Assembly (NCBI GenBank): GCA_009841115.1 | Contig: VXML01000100.1 | Span: 58,615-122,614, forward strand | Source: Gemmatimonadota bacterium | GTDB taxonomy: Bacteria; Latescibacterota; UBA2968; UBA8231 | Reading direction: 5' to 3' | Length of the DNA stretch: 64,000 bases | Part shown: piece by piece, positions 32,640 to 40,568 of the stretch | How positions within the stretch are numbered: the stretch's first letter is position 1 | How the letters are laid out: each line of letters starts with the position of its first letter | Position numbers and translations under genes: made by a program | Notes under the pieces: generated by a model | Database searches by the model: none | What the model saw: only the letters and a program-made list of their open reading frames with translations | Told to the model about the DNA's origin: nothing

Positions 32640-34586
32640 TTACAAGTAGCCCAAGACGTTCCCCGTCATCCCAGTGAAGTAGTCAATCACCAGCCACATA
32701 CCCGCCACCACTACCTGCCCTAGGATCAATCCTAGAAAAAAGGGCCGGGTCCGGCTGTAGGCGGCTGCGCCCCCGTATTTGAGGGCGATTGTTTTGAACA
32801 GCCAAGCCAAAAAGATACTAAACCACACCCAGTTCATAATGTAAAATGTGCCGGTGGCAAAGCCTAGGGGATGGATCGGCCACCACACAAAGCGGTAGCG
32901 AATGTAAGTGAATAGACTCATCAAGAAGGCTCCCAAGCCCGTGAAGGCCCAGCCGGCTAGGCTGACGGGTACAGGGCTGTCGAACTTGGGGCCCACATAG
33001 GTGAAAGCTACCTGCGGAACGAAGATAAAGAAAAAATTGTGCAAGTTGATCCCGCCGTGGGCATACGCCATTTCCATAACTAGATAGATAGAACTGGACA
33101 AGGTGAGGACAATGGCTAGCAATACAGCCCAGAGCAGCTTCCTTTTACTGCCTTTGATCTCTTCCGCCAGTTTGAGGGCATTGGCGAAACAGGCCATAAA
33201 AAAAATGCGCACATTGGCGCTCCATACGTAGGTAAAGGCCACGCCGATCAAGCCAGAGGCCCCCAAGGCGGTCGTACCTAGGCCGGAGATAGTAAAATCA
33301 GCAGGGGTGATAGGCGTGCGCAGTACGGAAATTCCCCCTTCAACCACCGCCCGAGTAAGCGCGATGAAGACAACAGCAGCCCCAAAGAGAAACACCAAGA
33401 CGATCCACAGCGGGATACCCGACTTCCACAACCAGCCGATCATTACCGCTAGGCCGACCATCAAGCCCAGTACGGCGTTGCGGTAGGATAGTACCTCGCC
33501 GGAATCGTCAATGCGATCATCCCCCCGCAACGCCTTGATGAAGACATCGCGCAAATGCCCCCGTCCCATCCACAGCCCAGAGAGCACCAGCACGATCATC
33601 GCCCCCATCGCTTGATGGGCCATGTGCGGCCCGACTAGATTGGCGAAACGGCTCAGGTCTTCCGTGCTGTAGATGCCCAGTACATTGAAAACACCTCGCT
33701 GTAGCGAGGACAGCAAAAAGAAAAACCAGAATCCCAAGGCAACATCTCGGCTCAACAGATAGGCAAAGCCAATCAGCGCTAGGTTCATATCTAGGCGGAG
33801 GTAGGTAGTGCCGCGAAAGAGGTGGAAGTCGGTCGAGGTGGTGATGCGAGGCACGAATTCGTAGTAGCTATGCAGGGCATTTATGTGGCCGATGAGGAAG
33901 GGGATGGCAAAACCCAGCCACATAGCCGTATTAGAAAAAAAAGGAGCCAGCAGCGTCCGTCTCCCATTGTCCTGAATCATCTCTAGGGGAACTTGGGCCA
34001 AGGGATAAAGCAGTTTTTCGCTTTCCATCCACTGTCGGCGCACAATCACCATGGCGCAGATGGATACCCAGTAGAAGGCGAGGATGAACAGGCACCAGTA
34101 GGCCAACGGCTCAACCCAAGCACCCCAAGGCAGTGGCCGCCCCTCCGGTAGCCCTTCGTAGAAATAGCGAATGGCGTCGGAGTCTTGGGGGACCATCCAC
34201 TCGGGTACGTGGGGGTGGATCAAGTCTGCCCAGTTGTTTTCAGGAGTGGCAAAGTAGTAGAGCCCCGTGGTGATGGGCAGAACGTATTCGGTGAAGCCGA
34301 TCGTGGGAATGGAAGTGGCTATCATCGCCATGATATAGACCACGGCCAATTCCCCTCTCGACAGAGCCAGGCCCCGATGGAACAGGCGCAACAGCGGATT
34401 GAGGAAAAGGACGAGGGCGAAGAAGATAAAGAGGGCGACCGGCGTGCTGAAGTTGTGTGCTAGCACCGTACCCTTGATGACCATATTGGAGTAGGGTACG
34501 GCAACGCCGATGAAGATCGAGGCCCCACCGCCGATTAGCAGGGCTTTGAAGGTGACGCCGCCCGAGTTTTTCACCTCACTTGCCAT
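32640..34586 (-). CDS. DUF6785/DUF6784-type polytopic membrane protein, copy B
   Basis: The 648-residue paralog of copy A shares long matches such as RDVALGFWFFFLLSSLQRGVFNVLG and AVVEGGISVLRTPITPADF. The last helices (RPFFLGLILGQVVVAGMWLVIDYFTGM) are nearly the same as in copy A, so the two probably arose by tandem duplication and could be two permeases or two parts of one complex. About a dozen membrane helices are expected. It is preceded by a leader with two hairpins and no evident Shine-Dalgarno, 128 bp after the copper-lipoprotein gene. It probably starts the DUF6785-PhyH-sulfatase-DUF3604 series. Transport function is inferred from context only. Confidence 0.7.
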   Translation of the reverse strand: MASEVKNSGGVTFKALLIGGGASIFIGVAVPYSNMVIKGTVLAHNFSTPVALFIFFALVLFLNPLLRLFHRGLALSRGELAVVYIMAMIATSIPTIGFTEYVLPITTGLYYFATPENNWADLIHPHVPEWMVPQDSDAIRYFYEGLPEGRPLPWGAWVEPLAYWCLFILAFYWVSICAMVIVRRQWMESEKLLYPLAQVPLEMIQDNGRRTLLAPFFSNTAMWLGFAIPFLIGHINALHSYYEFVPRITTSTDFHLFRGTTYLRLDMNLALIGFAYLLSRDVALGFWFFFLLSSLQRGVFNVLGIYSTEDLSRFANLVGPHMAHQAMGAMIVLVLSGLWMGRGHLRDVFIKALRGDDRIDDSGEVLSYRNAVLGLMVGLAVMIGWLWKSGIPLWIVLVFLFGAAVVFIALTRAVVEGGISVLRTPITPADFTISGLGTTALGASGLIGVAFTYVWSANVRIFFMACFANALKLAEEIKGSKRKLLWAVLLAIVLTLSSSIYLVMEMAYAHGGINLHNFFFIFVPQVAFTYVGPKFDSPVPVSLAGWAFTGLGAFLMSLFTYIRYRFVWWPIHPLGFATGTFYIMNWVWFSIFLAWLFKTIALKYGGAAAYSRTRPFFLGLILGQVVVAGMWLVIDYFTGMTGNVLGYL

Positions 34587-34599
34587 GTACCAGTCCGTT

Positions 34600-34671
34600 C
34601 CGGCTACCGGCGATGGACTTTGGCGGTAGCCGGGGTGCCACAGGCGGGAGGCAAGCGACCCAAACCCGCCT
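34600..34671. promoter_or_regulatory. Two consecutive perfect-stem hairpins in the DUF6785 leader
   Basis: CCGGCTACCG (34600-34609) pairs with CGGTAGCCGG (34624-34633), and AGGCGGG (34642-34648) pairs with CCCGCCT (34665-34671). They fill most of the 128-bp leader of copy B, between two same-direction genes. Neither has a T-run on the minus strand, so they are not simple terminators. They may stabilise or process the mRNA. Confidence 0.5.
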
Positions 34672-34714
34672 CATCCCAAGCCCAGTGATATCAGAGGCCA
34701 GATCGACCGCTGAC

Positions 34715-36097
34715 TCAGTCGGCGTAGTAATAGCCGTAGAGAATCATCATTTCATCGGCGCGCGTGAACCCGAAGTTGAGATTCCGCTCGGTGTCATTGT
34801 CATAGATGGCTCTAATCCTGAAGCCTTGACCCTCTTCGACCATGAGCGGCGGATCGAATCTAAGGGGGGCCGGGTGTTCCCAGTCGTAGCTGATATAGAT
34901 CAATTCCCCATCCCGGGGGCCGCCAATGAGTTCGGCGGTGAATTCCTCCATGCGGTCATGGGTGTGGGAAACAAGTTGGAAGATGTGCCTGTCCTCCTTA
35001 AAGATAAACTCTTTCTCCAAGGAAGTGACCTGGCCAGCGGGCAGATCGATATCGAAGTTGCTCAGGGCGAAGACCTCGGCTACCCGTTCCACTTCTGAAG
35101 GTTCAATAAGATGCAGGTTGACAAATACTTCGCCGATCGCGGCCTGATCAGTGGCATTGGCATAGTGGGAGTTCATATCGAGTCCCGTTCCAGCGGGCAG
35201 ACGCATGGCCACGCCGGAAGGCAAGCTGAGGTCAAGGCGCGTAGATTGGGCGATTACGATGGGAACCTGATACTGCATGACCCGCCAGTCGAACAAATCG
35301 TACCCGTCGGCGTCTTGGTAATTACCTGCGATGTCGCGCAGGTCGCGATAGGTCTCTGGCTCGGGAATAACATCGGCTGGAGTATAGTCGGGAAACTGGT
35401 TGAGAATGAAGTGGTGACTCCCCGACCGCATGGACAATTCAAAGCGGTTGACGAAGAGATCCTCGGCGTGGTCGAGAGGCTGGTAAAAATAGACTTCGCG
35501 CTCGTACTGAGGTGCTACCTCAAAGGGACCTAAGTGGAGCTGGATGCCATTGAACGGCGGATTTAGCGGCTCAAACTCCGGTACTGCATAGCGCTCCTCG
35601 TCCTGCAGCAGAGCCAAGTCTGCTACCGCCCCTTCTTCGGGGGCTCCGGCGCGGATCCACTGGCGAATGAATTCCAGTTCACCGTTAGTCAGCGGCGGAC
35701 GACCCAACGGCATCTGCGAACCATAGTTGGGATGGTCGGCGTAGAAGTGCTCTTGATCGGGCGCGTTGATCTTTTCCCATAGATAGCTCTTGAAAAGGCC
35801 CCCAAGTCCTTCATTGCTCAGCAAGACCAAGCCGTCTTGGGCGGCCGCGGCATTGCGCGGTACAGCATTGATCAGTTGGCTATACGCCAAATCTGGTGTC
35901 AGGACTAGACCAGACTGCCGCGCAAAGGAGGTGCCGACACTGTGGCAGCTAACGCAGTTGGAGGCGAAGATATCGTGTTGAATCACGTTCCAAGTCGATG
36001 CTTCCCCGGGCTCTACCGAGCGGCCGGAATCGCAGCCGCTCAGAGACCAACTCATAGCGCTAAGCAATGCGCTTAGGACAAAGCCGATTCGCCGCAT
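34715..36097 (-). CDS. Lipoprotein fusing a c-type heme motif to a PHM/DBH-like copper monooxygenase
   Basis: The ATG at 36097 has a GGAGG Shine-Dalgarno and begins MRRIGFVLSALLSAMSWSLSGC, a lipoprotein signal with the lipobox S-L-S-G-C. The 460-residue protein then has one heme c motif, NCVSCHSVG (about 50). From about residue 190 it resembles copper type II ascorbate-dependent monooxygenases, with all ligand types visible: SGSHHFIL (His-His), DMNSHYAN, LVSHTHDRM (His-Thr-His) and the Met in ADEMMILYGYYY. It would sit at the periplasmic face of the outer membrane, with the heme perhaps feeding electrons to the copper sites (inference). It faces the same way as the catabolic series and ends 128 bp before it. 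Confidence 0.7.
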   Translation of the reverse strand: MRRIGFVLSALLSAMSWSLSGCDSGRSVEPGEASTWNVIQHDIFASNCVSCHSVGTSFARQSGLVLTPDLAYSQLINAVPRNAAAAQDGLVLLSNEGLGGLFKSYLWEKINAPDQEHFYADHPNYGSQMPLGRPPLTNGELEFIRQWIRAGAPEEGAVADLALLQDEERYAVPEFEPLNPPFNGIQLHLGPFEVAPQYEREVYFYQPLDHAEDLFVNRFELSMRSGSHHFILNQFPDYTPADVIPEPETYRDLRDIAGNYQDADGYDLFDWRVMQYQVPIVIAQSTRLDLSLPSGVAMRLPAGTGLDMNSHYANATDQAAIGEVFVNLHLIEPSEVERVAEVFALSNFDIDLPAGQVTSLEKEFIFKEDRHIFQLVSHTHDRMEEFTAELIGGPRDGELIYISYDWEHPAPLRFDPPLMVEEGQGFRIRAIYDNDTERNLNFGFTRADEMMILYGYYYAD

Positions 36098-36504
36098 AGC
36101 TATCCTCCACAAGTGCGGGGATAATAAAGGTGATAGGCCCATGCCACAGACGTGCGAGAATGCCGACAATCCACGCTGCTGACCTATTATATTCCAGATA
36201 CCACCATTTTGCGCGATTGTCAAGTTTTACTACACACCTAGGATGTCTATGTGCCGATTTGCCGCAATTTTTTAGCTGGCCCAAGCGAGGTTTTTGTTAT
36301 CTGTGTGTAGGTAGAGCGGGCAATTTTTGATTGATATACTCGTTGATTTCTTTGTATAGTTCTCTCTTATGCATGGATAAGCGCTATTTTGTTTTGGAAC
36401 ATTCAACTGTTCGCAATCTGGGCCTAATTCGGGAGCTTTCGCAGATGCCATCCATCGCTCTGCAATGGTTCCTGTGATTTTCGCCCTATCACAATAGCGA
36501 GATC
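36098..36504. other. 407-bp divergent intergenic region
   Basis: An A/T-rich gap between the copper lipoprotein and the first surface-protein paralog. Towards the lipoprotein, TTGACA (36223-36218) and TATAAT (36191-36186) occur on the minus strand but 26 bp apart, so they are only a loose promoter candidate. Towards the paralog there is a good promoter at 36331-36360. I see no RNA gene. Confidence 0.5.
36331..36360 (+). promoter_or_regulatory. Promoter of the first surface-protein paralog
   Basis: TTGATA (36331-36336), an 18-bp spacer and TATAGT (36355-36360) each match consensus at 5 of 6. They would leave a leader of roughly 140 nt before the ATG at 36505. Confidence 0.55.
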
Positions 36505-38391
36505 ATGGCTGCCTTATTCCGTTTGTCGATCTGGAGCCTCTCTCTGTGGGCTAGTTTCGCAGCTATACCGGCCTCTGGGTTGGTCATCTACCGATTGGGC
36601 GGCGAAGCGCTAGACCCACCTCCAGAAGCAGATCAGGAAGGCGTGGAATTCATCCAACTAAGCTGGACCAATCTCGAACCTTCCCTAGGCGGAAAGACCG
36701 TCGATCTGGATATAGACACCGCCGCGATCCGGCCTCTCGAACGCGATCCAAATTTCAATATAGCCCCCGGAATTGAAGAACATGGTGGAGAGCACGTCAG
36801 GCCCAATGTGAATGTGGAAGTGTGGGATGGCGATGTCAGTGTGGCTTGGGTGGCGGCTAGTTATCTGTGCGGTGCACTCAGCAGGTTTTTCTGCGTAGAT
36901 GATTTTGGCCGACAGGGCACGGCTAATATCAACCTAGGCAGTCCCTATCTTATCGACCGGATCCGAATTATATCCGGCCTGACCGATCCGAGTAAAATAG
37001 TGCGGACCTTCCGCATTTACATCGCGCCGGAGTTGCCTTGGAAGAATAGATCGCTCATTGATCATCCCCCGCCGTATTCGCCCTGGGTCGTCGAGGTGCG
37101 AGACAATCGAGAGCAGATCATCGACATTCCCCTCCCGCCACAAGAGGGAACGACCTTTGTGCAGGTAGCCGCCAGCGAGCACCGCGAGGACTGGGAAGTC
37201 AACGAGATAGAAATCTACGCCAAAGGCTTTGTCGAACAGTCCACGTACATTTCCAATATCCTCGATTTTGGGCAACCCATGGCCTGGGGAAACCTGCGCT
37301 GGTCAGGCCACCAAGACCCCAAAGCTCGCGTCTTCATCCAAACCCGATCCGGCCAAGACGACGACCCCGACCTGTTCTGGCGCTTCACCGGACGAGGCGA
37401 CGAAAAAACAGCCGTCAGCCGTTCCGAATACGCTGACTTGGCCGTGGGTGAAAAAGCCGGCATCGGCTACGATCAAGCCAACTGGACCTTCTGGTCGGCC
37501 CCCTACGCCTTCGCCGACAGCAGCGGCACCCCCATCGTGTCGCTCAGTCCAAGACGCTACCTCCAACTCAAAGTCGATTTTCTGCCTCAAGACGACGACG
37601 GCGGACAGGTCAACTTTCTCGAAGTGCACGCTTCCCCACCGGTGGCCACGCAGTTGGTAGGCGAGGTCTGGCCGGTCGAAGCCGCCGTAGGACAGCCGCA
37701 GCAGTTTACCTACGTAGTGCGACCCACCCTAGGAGGCGACAGTGGCGGGTTTGACCGTTTAGAAGTGGCCACCGCAGCGCGGCTAGGTTCCGTAATCCAA
37801 GTGCGCATCGGCGATGAGCCGGTGGACTATGCAGTGGAGGAAGCTGATTTGCATCGGCTGGTGGTGAGTTTCCCTCGGCTGACAGCTCAGGATTCAGGAG
37901 CCTTGGTGGAGGTGGTTTTCGAAGCCGAGGTATTGCGCTATGGCTCGACTTTTTCAGCGCGGGTGTGGGACAGTGCCTTACCGTTGGAGGTGCCCCAGAG
38001 CGTGCAGGGCGGCGATGCCAGTCCTGTCTATGAAGGCAATCGGGTTTGGGTAGCTACCAAAGCAGAGCATCAGGGCGTGTTGCAGGTACGGGTGGCACCG
38101 ACGGTCTTGACACCCAATGGGGATGGGCGCAATGACACAGTCGGCCTGGGCTACGATTTATTAGAACTGACGGGACCAGCGTCGGTAGAGGTAGCACTAT
38201 GGGACTTGTCGGGTCGTCGGGTGCGTCAGGTGTACGCAGGACGAGACGACGTAGGGGCGTATGAGCGAATGTGGGATGGGCGCGACGAATCGGGACGGCT
38301 GGTGCCGCCGGGCCTTTATCTCTACCGCGTCTCCGTCGAGGCCGACCACCAAACGGTCCAGCAGGCCGGACTCCTCCACGTGGTGTACTGA
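36505..38391 (+). CDS. Secreted surface protein, paralog 1 (discoidin-like plus FlgD-Ig/CHU_C-type C-terminus)
   Basis: The 628-residue protein starts with a signal peptide (LSIWSLSLWASFAAIPASG). An N-terminal module with VEVWDGDVSVAWVA, INLGSPYLIDRIRI and DWEVNEIEIYAKGF resembles an F5/8 discoidin-like sugar-binding sandwich. Two conserved cysteines (YLC...FFC) flank a loop that differs in every paralog. Next come the NWTFWSAPYAF repeat region, a beta domain (GEVWPVEAAVGQPQQFTYVV), and a C-terminal FlgD-Ig-type domain with VLTPNGDGRND, WDLSGRRVRQVY and GLYLYRVSVEA. Such ends anchor or assemble extracellular proteins in FCB bacteria. Bases 37447-37772 are identical to 41508-41833 of paralog 3. 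The ligand is unknown. Confidence 0.75.
   Translation: MAALFRLSIWSLSLWASFAAIPASGLVIYRLGGEALDPPPEADQEGVEFIQLSWTNLEPSLGGKTVDLDIDTAAIRPLERDPNFNIAPGIEEHGGEHVRPNVNVEVWDGDVSVAWVAASYLCGALSRFFCVDDFGRQGTANINLGSPYLIDRIRIISGLTDPSKIVRTFRIYIAPELPWKNRSLIDHPPPYSPWVVEVRDNREQIIDIPLPPQEGTTFVQVAASEHREDWEVNEIEIYAKGFVEQSTYISNILDFGQPMAWGNLRWSGHQDPKARVFIQTRSGQDDDPDLFWRFTGRGDEKTAVSRSEYADLAVGEKAGIGYDQANWTFWSAPYAFADSSGTPIVSLSPRRYLQLKVDFLPQDDDGGQVNFLEVHASPPVATQLVGEVWPVEAAVGQPQQFTYVVRPTLGGDSGGFDRLEVATAARLGSVIQVRIGDEPVDYAVEEADLHRLVVSFPRLTAQDSGALVEVVFEAEVLRYGSTFSARVWDSALPLEVPQSVQGGDASPVYEGNRVWVATKAEHQGVLQVRVAPTVLTPNGDGRNDTVGLGYDLLELTGPASVEVALWDLSGRRVRQVYAGRDDVGAYERMWDGRDESGRLVPPGLYLYRVSVEADHQTVQQAGLLHVVY
37447..37772 (+). 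repeat. 326-bp tract identical to 41508-41833
   Basis: By direct comparison this stretch of paralog 1 shows no difference from paralog 3 (constant offset 4061), with mismatches on both sides. It is better explained by recent gene conversion or recombination than by selection alone. Confidence 0.75.
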
Positions 38392-38537
38392 GCAATTTCT
38401 CGCTCGACTTTGACCGTCCGCAGAAAAGTCAACTTTTGCAATCTGAGCCGATATTCGTATCTATAACAGAACACATGTAGCGATGTGGTGATCGCAGGAC
38501 TGTTTCTTCTATAAGGTCCCCTACCAAGGCCCATCTT
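38392..38537. repeat. Intergenic repeat between paralogs 1 and 2
   Basis: This 146-bp gap resembles 40422-40568. Both contain GACCGTCCG or AACCGTCCG, a small hairpin, TGATATTCGTATCTAT or a close form, TAGCGATGT, and AAGGCCCATCTT just before the ATG. It is probably part of the duplicated unit. The hairpin here is GCAGAAAAGT / ACTTTTGC (38420-38439). Confidence 0.65.
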
Positions 38538-40421
38538 ATGAGCGACCTATTCCGTTCTCTATCCTGGGTTCTCTTCCTGTGGATTGGCTTCGCGACTGGA
38601 GAAGCTGCCGGGTTAGTCATCTACCGCTTCGGCGGCGAAGCGCTAGACCCACCTCCTGAAGCAAGTAGCGAAGGAGTGGAATTTATCCAGTTGAGTTGGA
38701 CCGATCTCGATCCTTCCCTAGGCGGAGAGACCGTCGAACTAGATATAGACGCCGCCATCCGCGCTCAAAAACGCGATCCTACTTTCAATATAGCACCAGA
38801 CGTTGAAGAAAAGGGGGGAAGCCACGTCAGACCCAACGTCAATGGACAAGTCTGGGATGGGGACGAGAGCACGGTCTGGTTGGCAGACAGGTATCTGTGC
38901 GCCGAATTCGAGGCCTATAATCTCCTCTGTATTGACGATTTCGGCACCCCGGGTACGGCCAATATTTTTTTAGGCAGTCGCTACCTCATCGACCGGATCC
39001 GGGTGAAATCCGGGTTAGACGATCCAGGCAAAATTGTGGGGTCCCTCCGCGTTTTCATGTCCCCGCTTCTTCCCACGATGAGAATCACTTTCAACCCTCC
39101 GCCCTTTGCCCCTTGGATCGTCGAGGTGCGCGACAACCGAGAGCAAATCCTCGACATCCCCATCCCGCCCCACGAGCAAGTGGAATTCGTGCAGGTAACG
39201 GTCGGCGAACACAACGAGGACTGGGAAGTCCACGAGATAGAAATCTACGCCAAAGGCTTTGTCGAACAGGCGACGTACATTTCAAACATTCTCGATTTTG
39301 GCCAGCCGATGGCCTGGGGCGACCTGCGCTGGTCGGGACGCCAGGACCCCAAAGCCCGCGTCCTCATCCAGTCTCGATCCGGCCAAGACGACGACCCCAA
39401 CCTGTTCTGGCGCTTCACCGGACGTGGCGGCGAAAAAATACCCGTCAGCCGAACTACCTACGCCGATTTAGCTGGGGCCGAAAAAGCCGGTATCGGCTAC
39501 GATCATGCCAACTGGACGTTCTGGTCGGCTCCCTACGCCTTTGCCGACAGCAGCGGCACCCCCATCGCGTCGCTGAGTCCACGACGTTATCTCCAACTCA
39601 AAATCGATTTTCTGCCCCAAGACGACGACGGCGGACAGATGGATTTTCTCGAAGTGCGTGCTTCTCCACCGGTAGCCACCCAGTTGGTCGGCGAGATCTG
39701 GCCGGTCGAGGTAACGGTAGGCCAGCCGCAGCAGTTTACCTACGTGATGCGACCAACCATTGGAGTAGGCAGTAGCGGCTTTGACCGGTTGGAGGTGGCC
39801 ACCGCGGCGCGGCTGGGTTCCGTAACCCAAGTGCGCATTGGCGATGAACCAGTGGACTATGCAGCGGAAGTGGCTGAGCCTCACCGGGTGGTCGTGAGTC
39901 TCCCTCGGCTGACGGCTCAGGATTCGGGTGCTTTAGTGGAGGTGATTTTCCAAGCGGAGGTATTGCGCTATGGTTCGGCTTTTTCAGCGCGGGTGTGGGA
40001 CAGTACTCAGCCGTTGGAGGTACCCCAGAGTGTGCAGGAAGGCGATGCCACCCCCAACTATGAAGACAATCGAGTGTGGGTAGCTACCAAGGCAAAGCAT
40101 CAGGGCGTGTTGCAGATGGGCCGGAAGCCGGTGGTTTTAACACCCAATGGGGATGGACACAACGACACAGTAGGGTTGGAGTATCGCTTGATAGAGTTGA
40201 CGGGTCGGTCGTGGGTGGCGGTGGCGGTGTGGGACTTGTCGGGACGTCAGGTGCGTCAGGTGTATGCGGGCTTGGACGGCGTGGGGGCGTATGAGCGGGT
40301 GTGGGATGGTCGCAACGAGTCGGGGCGGCTGGTACCGCCGGGCCTTTACCTCTACCGCGTCTCCGTCGAGGCCGACCACCAAACGGTTCAGCAAGCCGGG
40401 ATCCTGCACGTGGTGTACTGA
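38538..40421 (+). CDS. Secreted surface protein, paralog 2
   Basis: The 627-residue protein has the same layout as paralog 1: signal peptide (LSWVLFLWIGFATGEAAG), discoidin-like module (IFLGSRYLIDRIRVKSG), a two-cysteine loop (YLC-AEFEAYNLL-C), the EKAGIGYDHANWTFWS segment, and the FlgD-Ig-type C-terminus (VLTPNGDGHND, WDLSGRQVRQVY, GLYLYRVSVEA). The start MSDLFRSL matches paralog 3 at the same position, which supports the choice. It lies 146 bp after paralog 1 and 147 bp before paralog 3, with related intergenic sequences, so the three are a tandem array. It may bind glycan or a cell-surface partner and be secreted and anchored through its C-terminus; both roles are inferences. Confidence 0.75.
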   Translation: MSDLFRSLSWVLFLWIGFATGEAAGLVIYRFGGEALDPPPEASSEGVEFIQLSWTDLDPSLGGETVELDIDAAIRAQKRDPTFNIAPDVEEKGGSHVRPNVNGQVWDGDESTVWLADRYLCAEFEAYNLLCIDDFGTPGTANIFLGSRYLIDRIRVKSGLDDPGKIVGSLRVFMSPLLPTMRITFNPPPFAPWIVEVRDNREQILDIPIPPHEQVEFVQVTVGEHNEDWEVHEIEIYAKGFVEQATYISNILDFGQPMAWGDLRWSGRQDPKARVLIQSRSGQDDDPNLFWRFTGRGGEKIPVSRTTYADLAGAEKAGIGYDHANWTFWSAPYAFADSSGTPIASLSPRRYLQLKIDFLPQDDDGGQMDFLEVRASPPVATQLVGEIWPVEVTVGQPQQFTYVMRPTIGVGSSGFDRLEVATAARLGSVTQVRIGDEPVDYAAEVAEPHRVVVSLPRLTAQDSGALVEVIFQAEVLRYGSAFSARVWDSTQPLEVPQSVQEGDATPNYEDNRVWVATKAKHQGVLQMGRKPVVLTPNGDGHNDTVGLEYRLIELTGRSWVAVAVWDLSGRQVRQVYAGLDGVGAYERVWDGRNESGRLVPPGLYLYRVSVEADHQTVQQAGILHVVY

Positions 40422-40568
40422 ACAATTTTTCGTTTGTCGTTAACCGTCCGCGAAAAGTCAACTTTCGCCATCTGAGCTGATATTCGTATCTATTTGTAGA
40501 AGACGCGTAGCGATGTAGTGATCGTAGATTGTTTCTTTTCTAGGTTCTCTAGCCTCAAGGCCCATCTT
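40422..40568. repeat. Intergenic repeat between paralogs 2 and 3
   Basis: Resembles 38392-38537. Its hairpin is GCGAAAAGT / ACTTTCGC (40450-40468). Compared with the first copy, the changes on the two arms tend to keep pairing, which hints that the stem matters. Confidence 0.6.
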
